The notes: generated by a model from the letters alone, not told the origin. A stretch of DNA of 64,000 bases from Mycobacterium angelicum (GCF_002086155.1 NZ_MVHE01000011.1:1-64000); one strand, 5' to 3'. Positions 19,601 through 29,466 are shown, numbered from the stretch's first letter. Translations and numbers: made by a program.

Positions 19601-19767
19601 CCATGGCCAACGCATCGGCCGACCTTCGCTCCGCGGCTCCCCCGCTGCGTCCAGAACCCAGCCCTCGCACCCGCACCGCCCGGGTGGCATTGCCCGCTGC
19701 GGCGCTGGTTGCGATGCCGTTGGCCGGTGCGGCCGGGGTCCGAATGCTTTGGAAGACAAGGGGTTAA
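16621..19767 (+). CDS. FAD-linked oxidase fused to Fe-S and CCG domains (D-lactate/glycolate dehydrogenase type)
   Basis: A 1048-residue fusion. An N-terminal FAD-binding PCMH domain has LCRGGGTSLSGE and GGNIGNNSCG, and an FAD-oxidase C-terminal domain has GHLGQGCIHSR and GEHGDGQQR. A ferredoxin-like segment carries cysteine clusters (CVGVGKC to CPSY, and CLACKGCTNDCP), and two CCG-type heterodisulfide reductase domains have ICCGRPLYD, EPSC, GHCHQR and SGGCCGLAGS. This architecture is that of large D-lactate or D-2-hydroxyacid dehydrogenases feeding electrons to the respiratory chain. The last 30 residues are hydrophobic and may be a membrane anchor. Coupling to the upstream ThDP enzyme suggests D-lactate to pyruvate to acetate; that is inference. 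Confidence 0.87.
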   Translation: MSLLRSERMQTIPARPDTRFVAGMASVDKVNVAGLESQLRRHVSGEVRFDAGTLAMYANDASNYRQVPIAVVVPKTLDDVVQTVRACHAYHAPVLCRGGGTSLSGETVNVAVVIDFSKYLTGIIDIDAYRRVATVQTGVINEQLNKATGEHGLVFGPDPSSHSRCTLGGNIGNNSCGVHSIQSQFYGPGPRTSDNTHALDVLTYDGARFTVGVNEEDQLDAIIAAGGRKGEIYAALRDLRDEYADDIRQGFPSVDELPRRVSGYNLDELLPEKGFNVARALVGTESTCAIALTATVMLTPAMAHRTVVVVQFESLGEAGDAAPEMMEWKPIGLEAVDHVLVHDQEVTGANPAGRAALPRPDSSGSWLMVQFGSDQPGESLCRAEEFVHWLKKKGVEDDRIALARSEQDGGNSAQLWAIREAGLGSTAFPVDSGNHWPGWEDSAVPWRRVGDYVRDLQQLYAKHNLRGAMYGHLGQGCIHSRIGFDLRHKDGLRNYRSFMEEAGDLVASYGGSMSGEHGDGQQRAELLGKQYGPRLIEAMRKFKLIWDPEWKMNPGKVIDAYRFDENLKLGTDYNPPRPEVKFAYSEDHGDFSHAALRCVGVGKCRVPEAQTTMCPSYQVTREEKHSTRGRARLLFEMLRGEVITDGWQSAEVADALDLCLACKGCTNDCPVEVDIPTYKAEFLYHHYRSLRRWRPRYAYAFGFIDQAARLASAVPELANFVTQTPGLSRIAKALGGIDRRRPLPTFAPMTLQRWFAQRPIVNAGGPRVILFPDTFNNRLHTDVGVACVEALEAAGWRVVMPQGHICCGRPLYDYGFLDVAQRYLLDVLDQLRSEIRAGTPIVGMEPSCTAVFKDELKKLLPHDDDADRLVRNTYHFAQFLTEFDVELPQVSAGRALLWGHCHQRATGGVDADQQVLQKMGVDVEPVSGGCCGLAGSWGFEQGKYQLSMDCGEQALLPAIRKNPDALVVSNGFSCQTQISDAGSGNALHLGQIMAMANASADLRSAAPPLRPEPSPRTRTARVALPAAALVAMPLAGAAGVRMLWKTRG

Positions 19768-19772
19768 CTCGC

Positions 19773-20951
19773 ATGATTCAGACGAACACCATCATCGACA
19801 AGCTGCACCAGACCCTCGACAACGAGCCGGGGCTGGCCGATCTGGTCGAGTCATCGTTGGCCAAGGCCCGCGACTGGGCCGCGGCCGACTTGAATCCCAA
19901 GCTGTTCGCGGCGCTGGAATGGCCGCGCAACATCGGCGAGTACGAGGCTTATCTCAAGCGGCTGGTGCGGTGGGTGCCACACGAGTCGAGTGCGGACGCG
20001 TGGAAGAACGAAGAGCGATACGCCCAAGAGGTCAGCGACCGGATGGGGCACTTCTATTTTCTCCTCGACCAGGGTGTCGACGGGAAAGCGCCGCAGGATT
20101 CAAAAGCCTTCCGCGACTGGATGTCCGAGTTCGCCCGGCAGTTCGGCAACTTCATGGACAGCCCGGAGTCGTTCAGCCCCGCCGCCTTACAGTCGTTCAT
20201 CGACAACGCGCCGGAGTACCGCGTTCACGAATCGCTGGTCGACGGCGTGCCGAACGCGCCCAGTGGTTGGCTGACGGCCAACCAGTTCATCGCTCGCGAA
20301 CTCAACGGCGGGCTGCGCCCGATCGCTGAGCCGATCAGCAACTTGGTGGTCACCTCACCGGCCGACTGCAGTTTCCAGCAGGCCTACGATATCGGCGCCG
20401 ACTCGAGCATCCCGGCCACCGCGGTCAAGAATGAAAAGTACGGCGACATCCGGGAACTCATCGACGGCAGCGCCTATGCCGACAGCTTCGCCAATGGCAA
20501 GTTCGTGCATTACATGCTGCCGGTGCATGCCTATCACCGGTATCACCTGCCGGTGGCCGGTGTGGTGCAGGAGTCCTTCCGTATCCACGGCAAGGTTTTC
20601 ATGCGGGTTGGCATCGAGGATCACGAGCTGCAGGCCAGTGACAGCACCACCAGCGGCTACGAGTTCTCCCAGACTCGCGGGGTCGTCACGATAGACACCG
20701 CCCAATCCGATTGCGGCGATATCGGCGTCGTCGCGGTCATACCGGTCGGCATGGCCCACGTGTCGTCGGTTGTGCTCACCTCGGTCGCGGGCAAGCACAT
20801 GGCCAAGGGCGAGGAGTTCGGCTACTTCCAGTTCGGCGGTTCGGACATCATCATCCTTTTCCAAGATGGGGTTGACGTTGAGCTGGACAAGAGCAAGGAG
20901 TTCCGGCTAGTCGGCACTCCCGTGGCACGCTGCCGGCCCCGGACGCGCTAG
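19773..20951 (+). CDS. Phosphatidylserine decarboxylase-related pyruvoyl enzyme
   Basis: A 392-residue protein. The C-terminal half matches the phosphatidylserine decarboxylase fold: LPVHAYHRYHLPVAG supplies the His residues of the active site, and GYFQFGGSDIIILF occupies the autocleavage site, where Gly-Gly-Ser replaces the usual Leu-Gly-Ser-Thr. The serine that would become the pyruvoyl group is retained. The N-terminal half (about 150 residues, with AALEWPRN and a conserved RWVPHES) resembles the extension of soluble PSD-like amino acid decarboxylases rather than the membrane enzyme. It lies 5 bp after the FAD/Fe-S gene, so it belongs to that operon. The substrate is unknown. Confidence 0.82.
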   Translation: MIQTNTIIDKLHQTLDNEPGLADLVESSLAKARDWAAADLNPKLFAALEWPRNIGEYEAYLKRLVRWVPHESSADAWKNEERYAQEVSDRMGHFYFLLDQGVDGKAPQDSKAFRDWMSEFARQFGNFMDSPESFSPAALQSFIDNAPEYRVHESLVDGVPNAPSGWLTANQFIARELNGGLRPIAEPISNLVVTSPADCSFQQAYDIGADSSIPATAVKNEKYGDIRELIDGSAYADSFANGKFVHYMLPVHAYHRYHLPVAGVVQESFRIHGKVFMRVGIEDHELQASDSTTSGYEFSQTRGVVTIDTAQSDCGDIGVVAVIPVGMAHVSSVVLTSVAGKHMAKGEEFGYFQFGGSDIIILFQDGVDVELDKSKEFRLVGTPVARCRPRTR

Positions 20952-21025
20952 GGCGCGCTAGGTCGCGATTTGATAACGATTCGCTGCGGCAGGTTTAACC
21001 CGGCCGGCTCGGCCGATTCGCGGAC

Positions 21026-21616
21026 ATGACGAGCGCAATCGGAGACGGGCTCGCGGCGCTGACCTTCCAGCTCGCCGAGATGTCCGCTATGGCCAGTCAG
21101 GCGATGGACCATGCCACCCGGGCACTGTTGTCGGCCGACGTCGAGGCGGCCAAGGCCGTCACCGCGCTGCACGAGCACACCGTCGCGATGCGGGCCAGCG
21201 CCGACGAAACGGCGTTCTTGTTGCTGGCGTTGCAATCGCCGTCGGCGGCCAATCTCCGTCAGATCGTCAACGCGATCCGGATCGCCGGCGATGCGGAACG
21301 GATGAGCGAACTGGCGGTACAGGTAGCCGAGATCGCCCGGCGGCGGCATCCCGAGCACGCGGTGCCCAGCGAACTGAACCGATACGTGGCCGAATTGAGT
21401 TCCACGGCAATCGGATTGGGCCGCGCCATTCAGGAAGTACTGGTGTCTCGGGAGCCGGGAGTGGCAGCGCGTCGCTGCAGCGACGCCGGCACAGCCGACG
21501 ACGCGACCCGGATAGTGCAGTGCTACCAGGGTTTCGCCGATCACGCGCGGCACATCGCCGGGCGGTTCGTCTTCCAAACCAACGGCCACCGGCCGCTGCT
21601 CGCAACAACGAAGTGA
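21026..21616 (+). CDS. PhoU-like protein
   Basis: A 196-residue all-helical protein with one clear PhoU repeat (residues about 10-100: LAEMSAMASQAMDHATRALL, then a conserved HEHT / SADETAFLLLALQSP / NLRQIVNAIRIAGDAERM series) and a second, weaker repeat. PhoU proteins bind metals and regulate Pst phosphate uptake and two-component signalling. It is not beside pst genes here; the antigen 85-like gene follows 9 bp downstream. The start is the ATG at 21026 after a GC-rich leader without a strong ribosome site. It is a paralogue of the genomic phoU genes rather than either of the known M. tuberculosis copies by position. Confidence 0.8.
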   Translation: MTSAIGDGLAALTFQLAEMSAMASQAMDHATRALLSADVEAAKAVTALHEHTVAMRASADETAFLLLALQSPSAANLRQIVNAIRIAGDAERMSELAVQVAEIARRRHPEHAVPSELNRYVAELSSTAIGLGRAIQEVLVSREPGVAARRCSDAGTADDATRIVQCYQGFADHARHIAGRFVFQTNGHRPLLATTK

Positions 21617-22557
<941 letters not shown>

Positions 22558-22558
<1 letters not shown>

Positions 22559-23721
22559 TGGCGTTCGCCGAGTATCAGAACGAGCTTTACGAACAAGGAC
22601 AAGCCGGGCGCCAGCCACCGTATCCGATCGCGTTCGCCGAGCTGGAGGCCAAGGCGGCCGCGGCGATGCCGCCGAAAGTGCTCGGCTATGTCGCCGGCGG
22701 CGCCGGTGACGAGCAGACTCAGCGGGCGAACGTCGAGGCGTTCAAGCGATGGGGGGTATTCCCCCGCATGGGAATCGCTCCCGCCGAACGCGACATGTCC
22801 GTCGAGCTGTTCGGAATCAGCTTGCCCGCACCGATATTCATGGCTCCCATCGGCGTCATCGGCGTGTGTGCCCAAGACGGTCACGGCGACCTGGCCGCCG
22901 CGCGCGCCTCGGCCCGCACCGGCGTGCCGTTCTTCGTGGGCACCCTGACGTCGGATCCGATGGAAGAGGTGGCCGCCGCCCTTGGCGATACGCCCGGCTT
23001 TTTTCAGCTGTACACCCCGCCCGACCGGGAGATGGCCACCAGCCTGGTGCGTCGCGCCGAGGCCGCCGGCTTCAAGGCCATCGCGGTCACGCTGGACACG
23101 TGGGTCACCGGCTGGCGGCCACGCGACCTCAGCGCCGGCAACTACCCTCAGGTACCCAGCGGCTGTCTGAGCAACTACACCTCCGATCCGGTCTTTCGCG
23201 CCGGCCTGGAACCGGGCGAAGACGCTACCGAGGCGGCGGTGCGCAAACTGCCGATTTTCGGTGGCCCGTTCCGATGGGAGGACCTGCAGTGGCTGCGATC
23301 GCAGACCAGCCTGCCGCTGATGGTCAAGGGCATCTGCCATCCAGACGACGTGCGTCGCGCCAAAGATCTTGGCGTGGACGGCATTTACTGCTCCAACCAC
23401 GGCGGCCGGCAAGCCAACGGCGGCCTGCCCGCCCTGGATTGCCTGCCCGCAGTACTCGAAGCCGCCGACGGGCTGCCGGTGCTGTTCGACTCGGGGGTTC
23501 GCAGCGGCGCCGACGTCATCAAAGCCCTGGCATTGGGAGCCGCCGCGGTCGGTATCGGCCGCCCGTACGCCTACGGCCTGGCGCTCGGCGGCGTCGACGG
23601 CATCGTGCACGTACTGCGCTCGCTGCTGGCCGAAGCCGACCTGATCATGGCCGTCGACGGTTATCCCTCGCTCAAGGACTTGACGCCCGGGGCGCTGCAA
23701 CGCGTTACGGGTTACTCATAG
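22558..23721 (+). CDS. FMN-dependent L-lactate 2-monooxygenase (alpha-hydroxyacid oxidase family)
   Basis: A 387-residue alpha-hydroxyacid oxidase. The family landmarks are YVAGGAGDEQTQR, FMAPIGVIG, FFQLYTP, the catalytic His281 in CSNHGGRQANGG, and the phosphate-binding segments FDSGVRSGADV and GIGRPYAYG. The long middle loop and the GAGDEQTQRAN opening resemble the M. smegmatis lactate 2-monooxygenase, which converts L-lactate and O2 to acetate, CO2 and water. It starts at the ATG at 22558 within TGATG, so it is translationally coupled to the antigen 85-like gene. Its stop overlaps the convergent imuB by 10 bp. Confidence 0.87.
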
Positions 23722-25292
23722 GCTCCCTCCAGATACCAGCGCCGCTGGCGGTAGCACAGCAACAACGCCCGCTCGCTCTCCAGCAACACCTGGGCACGGG
23801 CCGTGCGGCCCCCGATGCGTTCGGGGTCCCACCACCGCTCGTCGACCGGCCATGGTCCGGCCCACCAGCTCAGCCGATCGTCACGGCCGCGCAGGGTCAG
23901 CCGCGCAGGTTCGGCGGAGAACAGGCCCCGGCCGGTCACCCGGATCGGATTACCTTGCGCGTCAAGCAATTCCACCGGATCGTCGAGCAGCACCGCGGGC
24001 GACGGATCGGGTAGCTGCCCGGGCCAGGGCTGCCCGGGGTCGGGCGGCGGTGCCGGCTCGTCGCCCAGCGGGGTCAGCGTGATGCGCTCGGCCGGCCCGC
24101 GACCGCCGGACAGCGTCGGAACCTGCACCGCCTCCGGGCCGAGCAAGCCCTGCACCCGCACCAGCGCGCGGCGGGCCCGAAGCCTGTCCTCCTCCCCCAG
24201 ACCACCCCATAGCGGCAACTGCAGCGCCCCGGCGGACACCACCTCGATGGCCTGCAGCCGCAGCAGCGTCACGGGTGCGGTGGGCCGCTTATCGGCACCC
24301 CGATTGTTCAACCAGCCGTCCAGCTGCCAGCGCACCCGGTCGGCGGTCGCGTCCTCGGTCAACGGCTCGGCGCACCGCCAGACCCGTTGTAGCTCTTCGC
24401 CTTTGGCGGTGACGGCGTGGATGGCCAGCCGGGTGCATCCCACTCCGGCGGCCATCAGCGCCTGATGCAGCGTGGCGGCCAGCGAACGCCCGGCGAATGC
24501 CGCGGCATCGACCCGGTCGATCGGCGGATCGCAGTTCAGCACGGCATCGAGTTCCGACGGCAGCTCACGCCCGGACGGTCCGCGTTCCGGTTCGCCGCGG
24601 GCGAACCGGTGCGCTGCCACACCGTCGGCGCCGAACCGGGAAGCCACATCGGTACGCGACAGCGCGGCGAACTGCCCGATGGTACGAATCCCCAACCGCC
24701 ACAACAGGTCCGTCAGTTCATCCCGGCCGGGCCCGGACAGACTCGGCTCGGTGGCGAGCTGGCGGATCGACAGCAACGACAGAAACCGCGCGTCCTCCCC
24801 CGGCTCCACCACCCGGCCCGCCCGCGCCGCGAAAACCGCGGTGGACAACTGGTCGGCGATCCCGACCTGACACTCGACACCGGCCACTGAACTCACAGCC
24901 ACGGCGTCGATCAGCCGTTCGGCCGCTTGCTGCTCGGACCCGAAATAACGGGTCGCCCCGCGCACCGGCAAGACCAGGAGCCCGGGCCGCAGCACCTCGG
25001 CGCGCGGCACCACATCGTCCACCGCCGCGATCACCCCTTCGAAGAAGCGGGCGTCGCGGTCGGCGTCGGCGGCCGCGATGTGCAGTTGCGGACAACGCGC
25101 CGCCGCCTCCCGGCGCCGATTCCCGCGCCGTACTCCGGCCGCACGCGCGGCCGCCGAGCAGGCGATCACCCGGTTGGCCAAAGTGACCGCGACCGGAGCC
25201 GTCACGGGCTGGCCCGCGGCCGCGGCCGCCGCGACCGCGGGCCAGTCCATGCACCAGATCGCCAGCACGCGCGAAGATGCTCGTGAATTCAC
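23712..25292 (-). CDS. imuB: ImuB, inactive Y-family polymerase of the mycobacterial mutasome
   Basis: A 526-residue Y-family polymerase-like protein that links DnaE2 to the beta clamp during SOS mutagenesis and lacks the catalytic acidic triad of true polymerases. The N-terminus reads VLAIWCMDWPA, which is Rv3394c-like. A helix-hairpin-helix-like region includes LLWRLGIRTIGQFAAL. The clamp-binding motif QLPLWGG lies near residue 355, as described for M. smegmatis. The start is the GTG at 25292, giving the length of Rv3394c (527); more upstream starts would overlap imuA. It lies 7 bp after imuA in one operon under an SOS box. It is convergent with the lactate monooxygenase gene. Confidence 0.93.
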   Translation of the reverse strand: MNSRASSRVLAIWCMDWPAVAAAAAAGQPVTAPVAVTLANRVIACSAAARAAGVRRGNRRREAAARCPQLHIAAADADRDARFFEGVIAAVDDVVPRAEVLRPGLLVLPVRGATRYFGSEQQAAERLIDAVAVSSVAGVECQVGIADQLSTAVFAARAGRVVEPGEDARFLSLLSIRQLATEPSLSGPGRDELTDLLWRLGIRTIGQFAALSRTDVASRFGADGVAAHRFARGEPERGPSGRELPSELDAVLNCDPPIDRVDAAAFAGRSLAATLHQALMAAGVGCTRLAIHAVTAKGEELQRVWRCAEPLTEDATADRVRWQLDGWLNNRGADKRPTAPVTLLRLQAIEVVSAGALQLPLWGGLGEEDRLRARRALVRVQGLLGPEAVQVPTLSGGRGPAERITLTPLGDEPAPPPDPGQPWPGQLPDPSPAVLLDDPVELLDAQGNPIRVTGRGLFSAEPARLTLRGRDDRLSWWAGPWPVDERWWDPERIGGRTARAQVLLESERALLLCYRQRRWYLEGAYE

Positions 25293-25299
25293 TTCGCCC

Positions 25300-25917
25300 T
25301 CACCCAGTTCGCGCCCGGGCGATCGTTCGTCCCGCACAAATCCCGCTGACCTGCAGCCGCACCCTGCTGATGCGCCCGAAGCCGGGCGCCGGCCTGTCCC
25401 GGCCCCCCGCGGTGATCTCATAGCCACACACCCGGGCCTCCAGCCGCGTCTGCGCGCCTTCCCAGTCGCCGTCGGTGACCAGCAGCGTGCAGCCTTTATG
25501 GCGGGCCCGGGCCACCACGGCCCGGGCCCGCGTCCGGGTCACCCGACGCCCGCCCAGCCCGAGCACCACCAAATCCATTCCGTCGATGAGTACCGCGGCC
25601 ACCTCCACGGGATCCGTCCCGGGATCCGGTATCACCGCAAGCCGGCTCAGATCCGCGCCCATTTCCACCGCGGCCAACAACCCGATATCGGGTTGTCCGA
25701 CGATAGCGGCGTTGCCCCCGCCCGCCGTCACTTTGGCCACCACGCTGAGTAGCAGCGACCTGGCCCCCGAGAGCACCGCCACCGTTCCCCGGGGCAACCG
25801 CGCCGGCCCGGCCTCCAGCATGTCGGCCGAGTGCAGATGCCCCCCACCCGTCCCAGCCATTTCAGCCATCCGCTTGCGCAACGATTCGAGCTGGTCAGAG
25901 GCTAAAGCCGCGGTCAT
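25300..25917 (-). CDS. imuA: ImuA (ImuA'), SOS mutasome accessory protein
   Basis: A 205-residue RecA-like-fold protein without an obvious complete Walker A motif (the region reads [11 protein letters not shown]). It matches Rv3395c in length and position and works with ImuB and DnaE2 in damage-induced mutagenesis. The ATG at 25917 has CAGGAGG nearby on the minus strand (GGAGG, spacing about 6). An SOS box lies 25-40 bp upstream of the start, so LexA control is expected. The longer reading frame to 25995 would include the SOS box and is rejected. Confidence 0.92.
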   Translation of the reverse strand: MTAALASDQLESLRKRMAEMAGTGGGHLHSADMLEAGPARLPRGTVAVLSGARSLLLSVVAKVTAGGGNAAIVGQPDIGLLAAVEMGADLSRLAVIPDPGTDPVEVAAVLIDGMDLVVLGLGGRRVTRTRARAVVARARHKGCTLLVTDGDWEGAQTRLEARVCGYEITAGGRDRPAPGFGRISRVRLQVSGICAGRTIARARTG

Positions 25918-26279
25918 GACGAGCCTCCTGCCGGGATTCATTCGAATATATGTTCGAGTAAACACCGACGGTCCGACAAGCGTCAAGCAACGCAAGAGGC
26001 TGCTTTATGCGCTCGATGCTGGTGTGGCTGATGGTGTATTCGATGTCTGCCAATTGGGCCATGACGCCGGTGCCGGCCTTCGGCCACCCAGCCGATGTGA
26101 ACGCCGAACCCGATTGCCGCCCAACACTTGTCGCGCAGAGGCGGGCAAACCTAGTGCCACCACGGACAGGTGCCACTGTGGCTGTTGTGACAAAGCCTCA
26201 CACTACCGTTCTGCAACGATCGCCACGGAGCTATACACCGCTAACTGCATGTTCGCTACGCTGAACTCGCGATTCTTAC
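25918..26279. other. Intergenic region between imuA and the kinase gene
   Basis: 362 bp between divergent genes. It holds the imuA SOS box and ribosome site at the left end. At the right end TACGCT (26257-26262) could be a -10 element for the kinase gene, with no convincing -35. Short open frames here on both strands have no recognisable protein features, and I see no repeat or RNA gene. Confidence 0.5.
25942..25957. promoter_or_regulatory. LexA/SOS box of imuA-imuB
   Basis: TCGAATATATGTTCGA matches the mycobacterial SOS box TCGAAC-N4-GTTCGA with one mismatch (T for C at position 6). It lies 25 bp upstream of the imuA ATG, the expected place for a LexA operator of this cassette. Confidence 0.85.
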
Positions 26280-29200
26280 ATGGAGGTAGAGCGCCAAAAA
26301 ATGGCTGAAGAACCGGGGGTTGCCGGCTCGACGTCCGTACCCAGCGGAGCCGCTGCGGAGTTGGCCGCCGAGGGATTCGAAAACGCACGCCAAGTGGCCC
26401 GTGGCGGCGCAGGTGTGGTCTATTGCTGCCGCGAGACCGTGCTGGGACGAAACGTTGCAGTCAAAGTGCTGCCCTCACATTTCGACGACGACAGCAGGGA
26501 ACGTTTTCTGCGCGAGGGCTACGCGATGGGCAGCCTTTCGGGGCATCCCAACATCGTCAATATCTTGCGAGTCGGAATAACCGAAAGTGGCCGGCCATAT
26601 ATCGTGATGCCCTACTACGCCGCCGATTCCCTGGCGGTACGGTTGCGCCGCGAAGGGCCGATCCCCTGGCCCGAGGCCTTGCAGATCGGCGTGAAGTTGT
26701 GCGGGGCACTGGAAACCGCGCATCAGGCCGGCACTTTGCACCGCGATATCAAGCCCGCCAACATCCTTATCAACGATTATGGCGACCCGCAATTGACCGA
26801 CTTCGGGATCGCCCACATTGAGGGCGGTTTCGAAACGGCGGTCGGATTCTTCTCCGGCACAATCGATTACACCTCACCCGAGGTGATGACCGGTAACCAC
26901 GCGACGGTGGTCGCCGACGTCTACTCCCTGGGTGCCACGCTTTATGCGCTGATTGCGGGCAATGCCGCACACGAACGCAAAAAAGGCGAAGACCTCGTCG
27001 CGCAATATCTGCGGATCAGTTCAACGGGCGTCCCGGATATGCGTCCGGACGGAATTCCCGATGCGGTGTGCGCGGCAATCGAGAAAGCGATGTCGATCGA
27101 CCCGGACCAACGGCCGGCCTCAGCCGCCGAGTTCGGCCGCGAGTTGCAGGCCGCACTACGCCGCAACGGCCTAAAACCCGCTTCCATGGCGATCACCAAT
27201 ATGCGACCGAGCACCGCGGACGCCGCTCCGGATGTCGTCGAAGCGCCTCCCGTATCACCCGCGATCGCAAATATGGGAAAGCAGAATCAGCCGGAGCCCC
27301 CGACAAGCAAGATCGCCGCGGTCACTGCCCCACCCGCCGGTCAGCAGGATTCAGCCGAACCCGACAACATCTCCCAACCGGCACAACGCGGCGCAACGCA
27401 GGTTCCGACTCCTCCAGACGCCGCCGAGCCGGCGCCGCAGCACTCGCACCACGCAGACGTCACCACCCCGGTCAAACCCACCAGCGACCCGGGGCCAGAG
27501 ACCGCACCAGCTCCGCCTGCGCCCAGCCCGCCGCGGGTCTGGCAGCCGCCGCGCGGGCGCGTTGCAGCGTGGTTCGCCGAACCCGGTAAGAAGCGAAATC
27601 GCATTGCGCTCAGCGCAGTGGCAGCGGTCGTGGTGGTGCTGTTGGTGGGCGGCGGTGTCTACCTTGCAACTTCCCGCGACAACAACGCTCACCAAACCGC
27701 TTCGAGTCAACCGACCACTCAGGCGCCGGTTCAGTGGAAGCCGATCACCAATGCGCGGGTTGCTCGCGTTGCGGCGACGACGACGCAGGCGGACGGCACG
27801 ATCTGGATCTTCGGTGGGGTACGGGCCGACGGCAATATCACCGGACTGCACGAAGGCTATGACCCCATCATCGACAGCTGGAAAGGCGGCGACGACCTCC
27901 CGGTTCCGGTTGAGCACGCGATGGCGGTCACCTGGCAGGGCAATCCCATTGTGCTGGGCGGTATCCGCAGCGACGGCACCAAAAAGGTTGCGACCGACCA
28001 GGTTTGGCGAGTAATCAACAGCCGCTGGGTAGAGCTGCCGCATCTGTTGCAGCCCAGATCGGCGGCGGCAGCGGCAGTGGTAGGCGACCGCATCATCGTC
28101 GCCGGCGGTGTGGACGCCAACGGCGCGCTGCTCAACACGACCGAGGTTTTCGACGGCAATTCATGGACCCTTGGCGCTCCGTTACCGACGCCCCGGCAAC
28201 TGCTGGCCGCGGCCACGGACGGAAAGCTGGTGTACGCCGTGGGCGGCCGCAATGCGAACTCAGAATTGCCCACGGTCGAGGCGTACGACCCCGCCGCCAA
28301 GACCTGGACGCCCTTGGCTGACCTTTCCCAGCCCCGCAGTGACCTCGGCGTGGCAATCGCCGATGGACGCCTGGTGGCGGTCGGCGGCATGTCGGCTGGA
28401 CAGGTCCTCAAGAGCGTCGCGGTGCTGGATCTGATGACCAAAACGTGGGCCGGATTGCCGGACATGGCGACCCCGCGGCACGGCATGGCCGTCGACGCGG
28501 TGGAAAAGTCCGTATATGCGATCGGCGGGTCCACGGGCGTTGGCGACGACCAGGCCACTTCGTCGGCCGAAGTGCTGAAGCTCCCCATGCGCCGGATTCA
28601 GCCGGCGGCGCAGTGGCGTACCTTGCCGGATGCGCCGACGGCCCGGTTGATGACGGCGTGGGCCGTTCTCAACGACAAGATCTGGATCATGGGCGGCATC
28701 CGGGACGGAATGGCGCTGTCGACCGTCGAGAGCTACGACCCGCGCACCGGTGCCTGGCAGCCCGGGCCCGCATTGCCCATGCCGTTGCACCACGCGACGG
28801 CAACTACCTACCGCGGCGAAGTGGTGGTGCTCGGTGGCGCCAGCGAGAACCTCGCCGACGCCTCCAACAAGGTTTTCGCCCTGCGTGGCAACAGCTGGGT
28901 GGAGTTGCCCACCCTCACCCACGCTCGGGCGGGTGCCGCCGCGGCGGCGGTCGGTGACAAACTCGTCATCGTCGGTGGGCAGAACGCCAAGCAGATCGTC
29001 CCGCAGACCGAGGTTTTCGACGGCAACTCGTGGAAGGATGCGCCCGACCTGCCGACCCCTCGAGAACATCTCGCAGCAGTATCGGACGGCACCTATGTGT
29101 ATGCGATTGGCGGGCGCTTCCTGTCCGCCGACAAGAACTCCGCAGCGTTCGACCGGTTCGACCCGCAAAGCGGGAAATGGACCACCTTGGTCGGGATGCC

Positions 29201-29462
29201 GACGCCGCGCGGGAGCTACGGTGCCACATTCATCGACGGCCGAATCGTCGTGGTCGGCGGGGAAGAACCAACCCAGGTGCTCGGAGTGGTCGAGATGTAC
29301 GACATCGCCAATGCAAAGTGGAGCCCACTCCCCTCTCTCTCGACCCCTCGTCACGCCGCGGTGGTCGCTACCGTCGGCAACACCGTCTACTGCATCGGCG
29401 GCGCAAACCGGCCTACTCATGAAGGAGCTATCGCGACGGTAGAGGCCCTGGACTTCATGTAA
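26280..29462 (+). CDS. Transmembrane Ser/Thr protein kinase with twelve kelch repeats outside
   Basis: A 1060-residue receptor-like kinase. Residues about 32-300 are a kinase domain: glycine loop ARGGAGVVY, Lys in VAVKVLP (about 62), catalytic HRDIKPANIL (about 155), DFGIAHI (about 175) and an APE-like SPEV. A Pro-rich juxtamembrane stretch follows, then one membrane span near residue 440 (NRIALSAVAAVVVVLLVGGG). The C-terminal 600 residues hold twelve kelch units marked by Gly-Gly pairs. They fall into two homologous halves of six, so two six-bladed propellers are likely. The kinase resembles PknK-type domains. The start is the ATG at 26280; an ATG at 26301 with GGAGG 14 bp upstream is the alternative. 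It is convergent with the EsxN-type gene, 4 bp apart. It has no counterpart at this site in M. tuberculosis. Confidence 0.92.
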   Translation: MEVERQKMAEEPGVAGSTSVPSGAAAELAAEGFENARQVARGGAGVVYCCRETVLGRNVAVKVLPSHFDDDSRERFLREGYAMGSLSGHPNIVNILRVGITESGRPYIVMPYYAADSLAVRLRREGPIPWPEALQIGVKLCGALETAHQAGTLHRDIKPANILINDYGDPQLTDFGIAHIEGGFETAVGFFSGTIDYTSPEVMTGNHATVVADVYSLGATLYALIAGNAAHERKKGEDLVAQYLRISSTGVPDMRPDGIPDAVCAAIEKAMSIDPDQRPASAAEFGRELQAALRRNGLKPASMAITNMRPSTADAAPDVVEAPPVSPAIANMGKQNQPEPPTSKIAAVTAPPAGQQDSAEPDNISQPAQRGATQVPTPPDAAEPAPQHSHHADVTTPVKPTSDPGPETAPAPPAPSPPRVWQPPRGRVAAWFAEPGKKRNRIALSAVAAVVVVLLVGGGVYLATSRDNNAHQTASSQPTTQAPVQWKPITNARVARVAATTTQADGTIWIFGGVRADGNITGLHEGYDPIIDSWKGGDDLPVPVEHAMAVTWQGNPIVLGGIRSDGTKKVATDQVWRVINSRWVELPHLLQPRSAAAAAVVGDRIIVAGGVDANGALLNTTEVFDGNSWTLGAPLPTPRQLLAAATDGKLVYAVGGRNANSELPTVEAYDPAAKTWTPLADLSQPRSDLGVAIADGRLVAVGGMSAGQVLKSVAVLDLMTKTWAGLPDMATPRHGMAVDAVEKSVYAIGGSTGVGDDQATSSAEVLKLPMRRIQPAAQWRTLPDAPTARLMTAWAVLNDKIWIMGGIRDGMALSTVESYDPRTGAWQPGPALPMPLHHATATTYRGEVVVLGGASENLADASNKVFALRGNSWVELPTLTHARAGAAAAAVGDKLVIVGGQNAKQIVPQTEVFDGNSWKDAPDLPTPREHLAAVSDGTYVYAIGGRFLSADKNSAAFDRFDPQSGKWTTLVGMPTPRGSYGATFIDGRIVVVGGEEPTQVLGVVEMYDIANAKWSPLPSLSTPRHAAVVATVGNTVYCIGGANRPTHEGAIATVEALDFM

Positions 29463-29466
29463 GGCG

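Noticed and set aside
25895..26264. Small open frames on both strands between imuA and the kinase gene
   Set aside because: The minus-strand frame contains the SOS box and neither has a start signal or recognisable features.
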